This document shows, one piece after another, positions 11,172 to 22,530 of a stretch of 64,000 nucleotides of DNA. Location of the stretch: the NCBI GenBank assembly GCA_022376465.1, contig JACDTU010000009.1, forward strand, positions 124,001 through 188,000. Direction: 5' to 3'. Source of the stretch: Cubamyces lactineus. Taxonomy: Eukaryota; Basidiomycota; Agaricomycetes; Polyporales; Polyporaceae. The notes under the pieces were generated by a model. It saw only the letters and a program-made list of their open reading frames with translations, searched no databases and was not told the DNA's origin. The translations under genes and the position numbers were made by a program. Numbering within the stretch: the stretch's first letter is position 1; each line of letters begins with the position of its first letter.

Positions 11172-12895
11172 TCAAGCTGGGAGCCCTACACGACGCTTCG
11201 GGGCAGTGTCGATCTCGGACTCGGACTCGGACTCGTATTTATCTTCGTTCTGGTTTCGGTCCTTATCACCGTTGTCCTTAGGTCCACGGCGTCTTGCGGA
11301 AGGTCCCGCTACCACCTTGCTGGCGAATTCCTGCACGTCCTCTACGGTCGGAATGGATCAGAAACTCGGATCAGATGAATAGTTCATATAATGGGTCGAC
11401 GCACCGAGTTCCTTCTCAAACTCCCTCTTTGCTTTGATGGCCTTCGCCTGCTCCATGCTCATGCGACCGGACATGCCTAGGTCGGTCAGAATCTGTCTTA
11501 ATCGACGAATCTGGTCCGAGGGCTTCTCGAGCCCCTTGAACTCCTTCGACCAAACCTTGCGTACTCCGCACGCAACAACCAAAGCCTGCGATGCAGTCAT
11601 GTTATATCAACAGGCGCGATGCGTGCCAGTGCAACAATAGGACGCACCTTGAGCCGCTTGATGGTCTCTTCGTCTTTGGACAGCTCCTTTGCCGGTTCCT
11701 TCCGCTTCCTACCCTTCACAGGCTTGGCAGTACGGGTCTGCACGAACATGACCGTCAGTCTGTATCTAGCATCACAGAGCGGCGTGAATCCTACATTCGT
11801 CCCCTGTGTGGTCCAGAGTCCATTAGGTGTGGATGCACCGTGCGAGGATGTACCTAGACCTACCCCATTCTCGCCCTTTTTCTTATGCTTACGGGCAGGT
11901 GGTTCGTCTATGAGCACAGACATCTCCGACTCACTTCTCTGATAGCGGGGGGAATTGTTAGTACACCGGCATTTATCCAGGGGGTCTCCTCTCGAACACG
12001 TTCACGGACATACCTGACCGTCGTTGTCACCTTGAGCGGACTTCCGATCGGGATCTGCTTGTGGAGATGAAGCGGAGGGTCCAGCCGCCTCCGGCTCCTC
12101 TTTCTGGGAGGCCGGTGTGGTCTTCAGCCGTTTCGAAGGTGGTTGAGCGGAGGTTTCGGCAGTAGAACCCTGACGTTTGTTTTTGCAAATCAACACCTCG
12201 CATACGTCAAACAAACGTGGACGATCACCTCGGACTCAGTTTCGATGCGCCTCGCCTTCGCCGCCGCCTTTCCCCGAGGTTTTGACTTAGCCGTCGAGGG
12301 CTCCACAGAGACACCGTTGCCGCCTTCGTCCCCGGATGACGGCACGACGGACTATGAGTATATGAGCGACCGGCAGGTACAGAGCAACCCGAACTCGAGA
12401 CAAACCGCGGATCGCGCCGGCTTCTTGCCCTTGGCCGGGCGTTTAGACGCGGGCTTAGCTTTAGTATCTTGCTTCGCGGAGTCTGGTGTTTGTTTTGGCT
12501 TTTTAGGTGCACGAGAGGACTTCTTCTTAGCGGCGACAGTCTCCTCTTCGTCCCCTCCATGTGCCTCTTGATACTCGACCTGTGATTTGCGGTTTCGTTA
12601 GATACCAGGATGAACACGAATGATCTTGGCCTCACGATATAATCCTGGGCAATTTGTGCAACGAGACCCTTGTATTCCGGGGCATCCAATGTTCCCTGAG
12701 GAAGCAACATGACTTGTTCAACCTCTTTACGGAAGGTCTTTTTTGTGAACGCGCTATGAAGGAGCCGTGAGCTCATGCATTCCCGAGTGTGGCGAGAGAA
12801 AACGACCCGAAGGCTTACTCAAGTCGTCCTTGTTCCACTATTTCTGTCACGACTTTCAAAGCCGTTTCACGTAACTGCTGTACATCTAGTTCCAT
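11172..12895 (-). CDS. HIRIP3/CHZ-like histone chaperone
   Basis: Nine exons join in phase to 393 residues: 12819-12895, 12636-12771, 12406-12579, 12229-12351, 12014-12169, 11864-11938, 11648-11737, 11405-11585, 11172-11341. The N-terminal 70 residues are helical (LRETALKVVTEIVEQ, TKKTFRKEVEQVML) and resemble the DEK-C-like domain found at the N-terminus of HIRIP3 proteins. The middle is a Lys/Ser/Pro-rich disordered linker with basic patches (RKHKKK, KGRKRK) that could act as nuclear signals. Residues about 265-345 hold the conserved C-terminal block: ETIKRLKALVVACGVRKVWS, LRQILTDLGMSGRMSMEQAK and KREFEKELEDVQEFA. Known of the family: HIRIP3 and Chz1 chaperone H2A-H2B or H2A.Z-H2B dimers. 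The tail is acidic (ESESESE, from a tandem hexanucleotide at about 11216-11240). The 126-base intron 11738-11863 is a multiple of three with no stop, so its retention would keep the frame. Family call is strong, function by homology. Confidence 0.88.
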
Positions 12896-13513
12896 AGTTG
12901 CTCGTGTGGTGGATGCAGCGATGTGTTTGAGGGCTGGACAATCTATCGCACTAGTTACCTCGGTTTTAGAGCCACCTGAGAGCTTAAGCAAGACGCGTCG
13001 TGCATCGACGCGCGCCACGAACGCGTTTGCGCATGTTTGGTTCAGAACGGGCGCCTATATATCACTGTTCCCTGAACGCGCACTAACTTGCTCGTGTGCG
13101 TGTAGGAATAGTGTAATGTACAACAACTAGCCTTAAATACACCGTCGACATGCTTATCGAGGTGAGCGGAATGCACGCCTTACCCTCGAGGAATCCGTGT
13201 CACCATTCTTCCTGTCCCACTGTCGAACAAGCTTACAATCGCGCTGGTATGACATTTGAACAGACTACGCGAACCAATATATTAGCTACAACATCCGATG
13301 CGTTGCCAGTGATCGTGAACCAAGGCGCTGATGCTACAGATTACAGGTGATACATACAGTAATACAACCATTGCAAGTTATGAGAGCAAAAGAGATAGAA
13401 AAGACATACAAGCTAGGACCCGATAGTGCCGGACAACCAAATCTAGCGTTCGTGAAGTTCATATCCGAACAGAAGGCTACGTTCACACCCCGCGAGACCC
13501 CAGAGAGCCGCGT
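12896..13513. other. Intergenic between two minus-strand genes
   Basis: 618 bases that should hold the promoter of the HIRIP3-like gene and the 3' end of the next gene. AT-richer than its flanks. No feature can be supported. Confidence 0.5.
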
Positions 13514-15211
13514 CTATAGATCCCCTTTCTTTCCGCCCATCGCGCGCAAAAGGCCCCGAACGCTCATCCCGGTGGGCTTTGCATTCGCGACCTTCTTGGA
13601 CGAGATCGTCGCTGCGGGCTGCGTCGAGCGTGGAGCGGCCGGCATGGTCGGCATCGGAGCATGCGCGGACTGCTGCTGTGGTGCTGGCCTCGGTGCGAAC
13701 GAAGACGCGAGGAAGTCGTCCCTAACCTGCTCAGCGTCCAGCGGGTTTGTGGGGCACTTGAATGCAGGGCTGGGGGGAGTAAGCTGAAGCGGCGCGGGTC
13801 TCCTGCGCTGCTTCGCCGGAGCTTGCCTCTCCCTCGCCTGTGCAGGGGCTGTGGCCTGGGAGGCTACGGCAAATGCGGGCTGCTCGCCGGGCACGGGGAA
13901 GACGTCGAGAAGGAATTCCGGCTTGCGAAGATGCTTCGCGGTACGACGCGTGCGGGCTGGGATGGCGAGAACAGACATTCCGGGCCGGCGAGCGCATGCA
14001 GGCGCGAGTGCACCTCCGAAGGCAGCGAGATCGTCGCGCTCGTCCTCAGGGCGCATGGCGTAGCGGGGATCGAGGTCGGAATCCTGGCTAGAAACGCTGC
14101 CGCGACGAACGTCACCGGCCTCAGCCACTGCAATGACAGTGGCCTTATGCGACTTCGTAGGCGAGCCAAAGCGCACCCAGCTATCCTCGCTCTCGTCGTC
14201 ACCACCCAAGAGGTGCGCGTACTCCCACTCCTCGTCCTGGTCGCGCCAGACACCACCAGCACCGTCGCGATAAACATCCGCTACACCAACAAGGCGGCCA
14301 TCGCGCGTCAGCTCGGTAGCGCCGCCAGCCTTGGCCTGTGCCTCGGCGAATCTTCGGATGTGGTCCTCAATAGAACCACCATCTGCCAATTGTGCGAGCG
14401 CGAGTTCGGTTGCCAGGGGAGGAGGGCGGAACTTGGCATACTTGGACTTCTTCGATGCGCTGATAGCAGCGCTGGTCTCGGCACGCGCAGCCTTCGACGC
14501 CCTCTTCGCGTTCACGGAGACCGCAAGGGGAGGTGAGGGAGGGCCGCGCATGGTGGTAGACTTGGAGCGAGCGCAACGTCCGGGTCTAAGTGCGGAGAGA
14601 GAGCGGAAGGACTTTAGTCCTTTTGCGGGCTTGACAGGGCTGGAAGGGGAACGCGGAGGGGCACGGTAAGCCGAGGGCTGTGGACGGGTCTTGCTCGTGA
14701 ACGCGGTAGCCGAGAGAGGCGTTTCCGGGAAGTGCACGAAAACGGAGGTGTAGCCGACAGCGGTCAGGTCAGGCCTGAAGTCCTTGACAGATGGGGTGAT
14801 GACAATCCTCGAACCGGTGGTGGGCGTGTCTGCGAAGCTGAGGAATGAAGCCGAATGGGGAGTGCTAGAGACAGAAGGGCGCCTGGACACGATGCACGGC
14901 GAGCCCCCAGAAGCGCGGCGAGCGCTGGAAATGGAAGAGCGGCGACGAGGCGAGCGAGGGGCGGGAGAACCAGGATGGACCGCGGCTACCCACGCCGCGA
15001 TCGCGGAGGTGGTGGCAGAGCGGCGCCTTGGGTAAGACGGCGCGCAAGACGGAAGTCTGGGTTGGACCGGAGGCGAAGGAAGAGGCTGCGTGGGGCGTTT
15101 CTTCTGCGGCGGCGGGTAGGCGAGAAAAGCGTAGGTCGGAGCTGCTTTGGTTGTAGCTTGTGCGACGGCGTCGGTGGTGTTGGTGAATTGAGCAGCGGAG
15201 ACAGCAGACAT
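13514..15211 (-). CDS. Disordered basidiomycete protein of unknown function
   Basis: A single open frame of 565 residues with no intron needed. Composition is Ala/Pro/Ser/Arg-rich, with many SP and RRxS sites, as in intrinsically disordered phosphoproteins. A more ordered block lies at about residues 275-345, with LATELALAQLADGGSIEDHI, GVADVYRDGAGGVWRDQDEE (in part) and EWEYAHLLGG. This block has the mixed hydrophobic and aromatic content expected of a conserved motif. The C-terminus is basic (SVRGLLRAMGGKKGD). Length, GC bias and absence of stops over 1.7 kb support a real gene over its long antisense frames. I do not recognise a domain and give no function. Confidence 0.75.
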   Translation of the reverse strand: MSAVSAAQFTNTTDAVAQATTKAAPTYAFLAYPPPQKKRPTQPLPSPPVQPRLPSCAPSYPRRRSATTSAIAAWVAAVHPGSPAPRSPRRRSSISSARRASGGSPCIVSRRPSVSSTPHSASFLSFADTPTTGSRIVITPSVKDFRPDLTAVGYTSVFVHFPETPLSATAFTSKTRPQPSAYRAPPRSPSSPVKPAKGLKSFRSLSALRPGRCARSKSTTMRGPPSPPLAVSVNAKRASKAARAETSAAISASKKSKYAKFRPPPLATELALAQLADGGSIEDHIRRFAEAQAKAGGATELTRDGRLVGVADVYRDGAGGVWRDQDEEWEYAHLLGGDDESEDSWVRFGSPTKSHKATVIAVAEAGDVRRGSVSSQDSDLDPRYAMRPEDERDDLAAFGGALAPACARRPGMSVLAIPARTRRTAKHLRKPEFLLDVFPVPGEQPAFAVASQATAPAQARERQAPAKQRRRPAPLQLTPPSPAFKCPTNPLDAEQVRDDFLASSFAPRPAPQQQSAHAPMPTMPAAPRSTQPAATISSKKVANAKPTGMSVRGLLRAMGGKKGDL

Positions 15212-16328
15212 GAAGATGTGATTGGAAGAAGCTGAGGAAAGACGTCTAGAGGATTGTGTAAGCCGCAGAAATGGTAACGATATAGTAAAAGATACTCACA
15301 AAATTTAAAGACGTTGAGGCGTTTCTAAACGGGAAAATTGGTATGCGTCGGATTGACTGATAGAAAGTCGAAGGTGAGTTGCTGTGTAAGGCTACAGAGG
15401 AACAAGTCCTGGTCAAGAGAGTAGGCTGCGGAGAGCGGCGAGATGGAAGCGGTGGACACTAGACTAGCTGGTGTTGGCTGTCTAGTCCGACGAGGAGGGT
15501 GCTTAAGAGCAATGAGTGGACAAAAGTGTGTCCACCTCGCCCCGAGGAGGGACAATTGGCCTCGCTTGGACACATCAACATCGTCTATAAACATGGCCGG
15601 CGCTTACGTTCAAAAGCCGTAAACGCGCGCCCACATCCGACGGGCCACGTGGACCCCGACCACCGCAAGCGCCGTTTGGCACCCGCTCTATTGTTCGGCT
15701 ACAGCCACATTGCAGCGCGGGTGTCTTGGGGTCCTGTACAAAGCACAACACCTTCCTTACAGAGAACAACGTCCGCAGACGCATGTCCGTCGTAAAGACA
15801 ATAAGGACTGCCCGCTTCAACCCCCATGACCGGCTTCTTCTCTATATCCTGTAACATTAGCACTCGCGCGACTGGTGGTCGGCGGGGGTCAATGTCGCTA
15901 CTGCATTAGCCGGCACCCACACAATTGTCTTGCCACCGTCTAGCTCGTACGCCCACCCGCCCAGCGCAACTTTGCCTGCACTAGAAACGGGCATCCGAAC
16001 GTCACGCTATCGCCGACATTGCACTCGCCTCTCGTGCACTATTGTCTTATACTTCCGCCGTCGGTCCGACGCTTCGACGTGCTACCCCTGGTGATGCTGT
16101 CGATGGCCCTCAGTCCCGAACAGGCTTCTCGGCCCAGATTGACAGACTTCTCAGCAACTTTGAAACAGTGTCGACAATACTTGCTCGTTCGCTGTTGCAA
16201 GACCGACAAGCAGGATCAAAGTAAAAGTCGAACTGATGTATAGTGCAATAGTACAAAGCAGAATAAGTTATCGACATAACGCGACCAGCGCGAGGGCCTG
16301 TGAGACGCCGGCCTCAGCGTTGATGTAC
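15212..16328. other. Intergenic, 1.1 kb, nothing recognised
   Basis: Upstream of the disordered-protein gene and downstream of the RanBD gene. The first 150 bases are likely promoter and 5' leader. Short frames on both strands lack motifs. Confidence 0.5.
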
Positions 16329-18179
16329 TCACGCGGAGGCCTGCTCGTGGAGTCGCGCGCTCTCCAGGACCGCTTTCGCAAAGTCAGCGAACTCGGCTCG
16401 CGACGCTTTGCCCCTCTGATGATCATAGCGTTGAGCGTGAGCCATCCAGTGGGAATCAGCAAGCACACGAACCTTAAGGGCGTATACGACCACCTGTTCC
16501 TGCAGTGATCCCTCGATAGGTTCCTTCAAAGTGACTCGCAGAAGTCCCTGCGATTCGTCGAACGAACACCGCACGAGCGGGTGCAGGCGAACGTTCATGG
16601 ACACCTTGAGCACGGGCTCGCGGCGAAAAACTGCACTCCGCGTACGTTCAGTGGAACGGTTCTCAAAACGCTCGCCGGTGTGGCAGCTGGCAGTGACGTA
16701 CGGATTCGTTCGCGGCCCGTGTCCTTATGCCTGAGAAGCTTGACGTGGCCAAGGATGCCTTCACAGAAGTCCCTTTCCCCGCGCTTTATTAACACCTTCG
16801 CACCCTTCACTTCAGCGACGGCGCTCTCATCTTCCTCCCCCGTTAGAACTGCAGTTGACGATCACAGTCAACCTTGTGAGCGCCTTGGGCCACTTCTGAT
16901 TGGTACTACTGACCGACTTCGGTGCTCGTCGCGTACGTGAGGGCGGCAAGAGGGTCGGATTCCGACATCGATGTTGTAATTGCAGCTTCGCCAGCACATG
17001 CGGACCACACGGGGCCTGCGAGCGGCGAACCGGAGGATGCACTCGCAAAGGCCGACCGCGTGCCGCAAAAAGCTTGGAACGCAGCGGAAGGTTTGGCCTA
17101 TGAATCCAGAGGCGTCGTCAGCTTTCATGAAAGTCTGATAATGTTCACGGCGAGATCTGGGTACTTGCCGCCACGAGTGCGTTCGAAGCTGGCCAGAACG
17201 GGGCCGGTGAGTTTAGCGGCGTGGCAGGCTTTTCCGCAGCTGCGGTGGTAGTGGGAGATGAGGTCCCCGGTTGGTAAGAGGGTTCCTTGACTGAACACTA
17301 CAAGGCCAGCCAGAACAGTACGGTGAGAAATGCCTCGAGTCGTGACGTGATAACCTAAGAAGGCAGACCTTGTTGGCCTCGGGCTCGGGAACGATTTGAG
17401 CGAGTTTGGTGCCGGTTTCGCCATTATCGGCGATGGCCATTGTAGGCGCTTGTGTAGCGTCCTGAGAAGGTAGGGGTTGCGGTACGATCTCCTCGTCCTT
17501 TCTAAGTGAGCCCTTGCTTTCTTCGGCCTCCGGCGACCTGCGCCGTTTCGGAGGGGGGCTTTCCACATCCTGGAGAGACTAATCAGCAGGAACCGAAGTG
17601 CGTTTCAATGGGCAAACCTTACAGCATGTTCTGGGGAAGCAGATCGTTTGCGCTTGAGAGAGCCTTCCTCGACATCGTCAGAGAACTTCGAACATTCATC
17701 CGGTCAATACAGTGTCCAATCGCAAGACCGCAGTCGTTTCGGGCAGCGCATCGACTATTGCGGAAGAGGTATCCGTCCTCAATCCGCCCAGAGATCAACT
17801 CACATTCTCCTGTTCTACGGGTCGAGGCGTGCTGCATTCAGAGACGGACGCTTCGGTTCCATCGTATTCCGTCACAGGGATACTGGCGGCGCGTGCACTC
17901 GCAGTGCTGTTTCGGCGGTGGAATTTAAGGAAGCGAAAGCGACTGGACCCCGCGATCCGCTCGTTCTCAGCAGGTCTACGCAATGATCCGTAGGCGCAGA
18001 GTTAATCCGATGGAGTAGGAACGTAGGCCGGCCAGGATGAGCGACTTCCCACACGAGGGTCGACAGAATGCATACCCGTTCGCACCACGGTTACGGCCGC
18101 GAGAAACTCTGTAGCCCACAGCAGCCGAGACAGTGGCAAGTGCGCAAGCGACGAAGTTGAAGTCGTTCAGAGGAAACAT
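16329..18179 (-). CDS. Ran-binding domain (RanBD1) protein with N-terminal hydrophobic segment
   Basis: Nine exons close in phase to about 412 residues: 18076-18179, 17804-17975, 17623-17685, 17369-17569, 17175-17297, 16914-17097, 16702-16848, 16473-16630, 16329-16415. The N-terminus (MFPLNDFNFVACALATVSAA) is a likely membrane segment followed by Arg residues. A Ser-rich stretch and basic clusters (KRKR, PPPKRRR) suggest nuclear import. A Ser/Ala/Thr-rich linker precedes the RanBD1 domain at about 283-395: VLTGEEDESAVAEVKGAKVL, IKRGERDFCEGILGHVKLLR, GRERILFRREPVLKVSMNVR and EFADFAKAVLE. Known role of the domain: binds Ran-GTP and helps release cargo from exportins, as in RanBP1, RanBP3/Hba1 and Nup2. 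The Trp usual in the W-K/R-ER-G motif is Leu-Ile here. The donor at 17174 is the least certain splice site. The membrane anchor is inference. Confidence 0.82.
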
Positions 18180-18969
18180 GGTGGATAGTGAAGATGAGAG
18201 AGCCCAAAGCTACCGGAGAGGGCGCAAGCAGAGGTTATCGCGAGCGAGATGGTGAGAAGAGTGAAACCGCCGCGACACGGCGGGGAGCGGGCTATAACGC
18301 AGGATATGCAGTGTACCTCGCTGCCGGCATGAGGCGTGCAGTTAGCACAACACGTGTAGGGCAGCTATCATCGCGCCTCGTCGAAGACGGTCAGCTGAGT
18401 GAGTCAATTATCTGATACAACAGGTTGTGCAGTGTGAGCACTGGTCAGATAGCGCAGAGTTGAATCCAACATACAATTTCATCGTATCCGACGCAGAGCT
18501 GGGATGGCTCTGGATACATCGCGTACTATGGACGTGTTCGGTGCCACAAACAGCATAGGTCGTGGGACACCAGACGTGCGCACTTTCCAAATGCAGCGAG
18601 AAACAGACTCGTCCCAGCCGTCGGAGGGACGACACGTACACGAGCGTTAGGTGGGTGAGAGCGAGCGTATCGCAGGTCTTCAGAATCCCATCGCTCTTGA
18701 ACTCATTCCCGCCCGACGAGACTCGCAGGCGGTCTGTTTCGTGGGTATTCGTCGTGTTGGACAAGTCGTCATGCTCGTCGGCAGCGCAGAGGCCAGCACC
18801 GGGGCGGTGGGAATTGCCCTATGTTCAATTGGCCACGTCAGCTTGGACCGGAGACCAGCTTCCCCACGCGCCCGCTACGATCGTATAAGGACGCGTCCCG
18901 CCTGAACAGCTCGGCATCCAAGGTCTTTGCCACTGTTTCGCAGCACCTCTGTCGCCCTCTCCTGCTATC
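18180..18969. other. Divergent promoter region
   Basis: 790 bases between the start codons of the RanBD gene (minus) and the PDI-like gene (plus). It should contain both promoters. Frames inside it lack motifs. Confidence 0.5.
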
Positions 18970-20681
18970 ATGCAGCTGCATCATTGGATTCCGTTCGTCG
19001 TGGCCCTGACGCCTTCGTTGGCGTCGGCGGCGCTCTTCCCCTCCGACACCGTGGTCAAAATGCTCGACGCGAAGGATTGGAAGAAGGTGATGAAGGAGAA
19101 CGTGCGTATCCCTGTCCCCTTTCGCTCTCCTCGCCTGCGCATGGGGTCGTTGAGTTGGCTCGAGCGCAACTTGCTATCGGCGCAACCACCCCTACCTCCT
19201 ACCCCTCGCGCATCCGGTGCATTCAACGCCGCCCGCGCCATGCTCTGACACTAACACAATCTTCCCTGCAGGCAACTTCTGTCGTCGCATTCGTCGCGCC
19301 GTGGTGCGGGGTAAGTTCAGAGCCTCATTGAGTTCAACCGGGCCCCAAGTCCTGACAGTCCGAGCAGCATTGCCAAAAGTTGGCTCCCGAGTATAGCCAG
19401 GCCGCGGTGTCTGTCTACCCAATGATCCCTTTCTATGCCGTCGATTGCGACAAGCAAAGCAACAAGCGACTGTGCGCTGACCAAGGCGTGCAGGGGTTTC
19501 CCACGCTCAAGGCATGCACCTCGCGTTCAATGCAGACGTAATCCCGTCATTAACGCTTCTTTGCGACCCTAGCTATATCCGCGCGGCAAGGACATGAAAC
19601 CACTGGACTTTGACTACCCACAGCGGTCGGCCAGTGCACTATACTACTGGGCATCTCGCAACATCCCGCACAATGTGAAGAAGATCTACCACCTTGAAGA
19701 TCTCCCTGGGTGGGTCGATGAGGTTCGTCGTGCGTTCGCCGTGATCAGCATACTCCCAGTCCTAACGCTTGTGCGGATCCGTTCCTAGCACATAGACAAA
19801 CCGCGTGCAGTGCTCCTCAACCAGGGCAAACACATCCCTCTTCTCTGGCAGACACTAGGAAACAGATACAGAGACCAAATCAAATTCGCAGTTCACCGCG
19901 ATCGTTATGGCAAGAGCTCGATTGAGATGGGGTTGGAGAAGGGCCCTCCCAAGTCGTCCAAGGTTCTCTTCTATCCTGCCGGCTCTCGCGATTATGTGCG
20001 CTATCACGGTAAGCGACAGGGAGACTACGAGCCCTTGAACGGTCCGTTAACAGCGATGCACCCCTAGGCACCCAGAAACACGAACCCCTCGTGAAGTTCT
20101 TCGACTCACTTCTCGATGGCACCGCGGATCTTGAGGCTTTGGCGAAGCAGACACAGGCCGAGGATCCTGTCATGGACGAGCGGGAGCGTGAGATCGAGCG
20201 CCAGCAAGAGCAACAGCGAATGAAACTTGCGCACGGCGGCTACAACGACATGATCGACTTCGAGGCAGCCATGAAGGCTGGCATCAACCCACACGGCGCT
20301 GGACATCCTGGCGCTTCAGCAGGCGCCGACCATGGCTCTGACGCGCATGCAGGGCAAGGCGCGAAGGAGGAGGACCCTATCCGCCGGATATTGAAGCACC
20401 AGGAGGAGGAAGCGAAGAAGGAGCAGGAGAGGCCGAAGATGGCGCAGACCGGCGACGGCGCTCAGGTCGTTTTCGACCCAGCGGAGACGGGTCACCCCAA
20501 GACCCCCGTCGCAGGCGAATCTTCGACACCCAGTGCAGCCGCAGAGGACTCCTCCCCATCCGTTGTGGACGAAACGCCCACCGAGAGTGCTACCCTCGCA
20601 ACTCTCGCAGAAAAGGTCGTTTCTGAGACGTCAGCCACCGCCACGACCGAGACGAGGGGGCACGTTACTGATGAACTATGA
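18970..20681 (+). CDS. PDI-like thioredoxin-fold ER oxidoreductase (Mpd1-like)
   Basis: Exons 18970-19101, 19272-19310, 19368-19511, 19573-19722, 19789-20008 and 20068-20681 join in phase to 432 residues. A signal peptide (MQLHHWIPFVVALTPSLASA) precedes a single thioredoxin domain with [20 protein letters not shown]. The CGHC redox site is split by an intron between Gly and His. VDCDKQSNKRLCADQGVQGF (in part) and the cis-Pro FPTLKLYPRGK follow. A second, redox-inactive thioredoxin-like region at about 145-230 is followed by a charged helical and then Ser/Thr-rich tail. Known role: oxidative folding of secreted proteins in the ER. The protein ends in HVTDEL, a possible weak variant of the HDEL/KDEL retrieval signal. 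Intron 3 (19512-19572) starts with GC, not GT, and only this choice keeps the frame and the YPRGK motif. Confidence 0.9.
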
Positions 20682-21960
20682 TCTCTCGTTAGAGTTCAGC
20701 TAAGCTCGCCGTGTGGGTGCACCGTGCAAGCACGTATTCGTGTAAATTATAGCAAAGTTGCCGTATCCAAATGACCTTCTCTTCGCTCACCACCCTTCTA
20801 CGTAGCAGTCCACTCACTGTTTTTGATGCCCTAAGGCAAGGTGTTCATTTGCAGAAATCCGGGCCGCTCTGCAACCTTTCAATACGCAATCAACGCCACA
20901 CGCTTCCAGCGCCCTCGTTCGGACAGAGCGTACGCAGACGTAAGTACGAGGAGATGAGCTGATCGATGGTCGTAGCGATATGAACCTCCGGATGTTTTCA
21001 GAACCTTGGAAGGCGCGCGTCCAACGAGATGTGCTATGAAACGCGACTAGGGGGCCCAGCTGCGGGCGCTAGTCCACATTGGCTGTGGACGGCAGTCTGG
21101 CTGACTGACTGGGGATAGCCAGACCTAAATGGCCGTGGGAGCCCCGTACCTGACTGATACTCCGTGAACAGATGTTGACCGCCGTGCACCTGGCTACCCC
21201 AATGCGATATGATGGTATGGGTCAGTTGCGGCATTCACCCAGGCAGGCAGTGAAATTGCCTACACAAGCCAGCGGAACGCGGGAGACGCAGGCCCCGATC
21301 AGCCACCTGCGCACGCCCAGGTGATCTCCAAGTCCCGCGGGACAATGGATCGCGATGCTTTGCTCGCTGGATCTTGGGCTCAGAGCTAACCTGGGCGATT
21401 GTCCAATCGGCCTCAGGTTTCGCTCTGCTGACGAGCATCGTCCAAATTGCCTTGGAATCTGGGAAATGTCCGTCCGAGGCAAGATACACGTCGACGTCTC
21501 TTTTCCGCCGGTGCCCTCGATCTCGAGGTGCATCCTCCGAGAGACTGGCGGGAGCTTTATCCGGCAACGCATCTTGACGTCCCTGGCGGACGTTCCATTG
21601 TCACCCACGGCCAGATCCAAGTGCCACGTTCAGGGCCTTCTCCCTATGCGTTGCTCCTGCGACGTGTTCTGGGTGCGTTGTGCGACTGTCAGAGATGCAC
21701 CGCTCCAGAATTCATATGCCCCGGGCACAAGGCGAGTCCACCGACCGCCATCCACTTAAGTAGACCCTCCTGTCTCACTCTGGAGACTGGGTTGCCAGAT
21801 GAGTGGCGAACCGAAGCCACTCCCCCGACCTTCCCGACCTCGAGCATACGAAGGGCCCGCGTTGAGCCGATCCTCGACTCTGCGCAAGTCATGGTCGTGT
21901 TCAAGGCCACGCTGCCCCGGACAGAGGACGATCCGACCGTGGAAGGCGAGCGCACCGCGT
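20682..21960. other. Intergenic, 1.3 kb, nothing firm
   Basis: Contains overlapping frames on both strands, the longest being plus 21447-22118, without recognisable motifs or a consistent splice model. The last part merges into the promoter of the small gene at 22064. Confidence 0.45.
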
Positions 21961-21968
21961 CGGTTGCG

Positions 21969-21974
21969 TATAAA
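21969..21974 (+). promoter_or_regulatory. TATA box of the 22064 gene
   Basis: TATAAA 90 bases before the start codon, followed about 50 bases later by a pyrimidine-rich stretch typical of fungal transcription starts. Assignment rests on position and match only. Confidence 0.5.
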
Positions 21975-22063
21975 GAGGCGGACGGAAAGTCGAGGTTGGA
22001 CAAGCCGTCGGTTCTCGTCTCTTCCTACAACTTCCCTACAAGACTTCCTTTTTCTCATTCGAT

Positions 22064-22530
22064 ATGTCTCAACACAGGTTCCGTGTCAACCCCGTCAGGA
22101 CATACGCTGAGCGGATGACGGAGACTCGCAGCGAGCTCCGCAAGCTTGTCCGAGAGCGCCTTTGTATGTGCCTGCCCCCCTCCCCGTCGTGAAGGCCGCA
22201 CTCTGACTGGCAGCTGGACTAGGCGCCATCACCGGCGAGCCCTCCGCGCAGATGCGCTGGGCACGGGCAGCCTACATGAGGGACGTGGTAGCTCGCTACC
22301 GCGTCCGCATCGAAGGATGGCCCTTGCGAGAGGTGCCGTTCAAGAACTTGTCCGACGTGCCGAACCTCGGGAGGCTGGAGCTCCTCCTACGCAACTGGAA
22401 AGAGAACACAATCTACTTCCGAAAGATCACGGAGGAGGAATACCAGGCAATGGTAGCCAACCCCTCGCCTTGGCTCGAGTACGTCGAGACCGGAGAAGGC
22501 GAGCAGGCGGAGGCGGCCGACGACGCCTGA
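22064..22530 (+). CDS. Small basidiomycete protein of unknown function
   Basis: Exon 1 is 22064-22163. Exon 2 starts at 22214 or 22223 and ends at the TGA at 22528-22530. The product is about 137-140 residues. The N-terminal part is basic and helical (RTYAERMTETRSELRKLVRE). The second exon holds MRWARAAYMRDVVARYRVRI, GWPLREVPFKNLSDVPNLGR and LELLLRNWKENTIYFRKITE, then an acidic tail. The pattern of a GWP-x-x-x-x-PF-x-N-x-S core followed by a short helix with W resembles small conserved proteins seen many times in mushroom genomes. This is from memory of the family, and I know no assigned function. A TATA box lies upstream. Two AG acceptors nine bases apart are both in frame. Confidence 0.7.

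Noticed and set aside
13661..14536. Plus-strand ORF of 291 codons
   Set aside because: Antisense to the 565-residue disordered protein; no motif and no leader.
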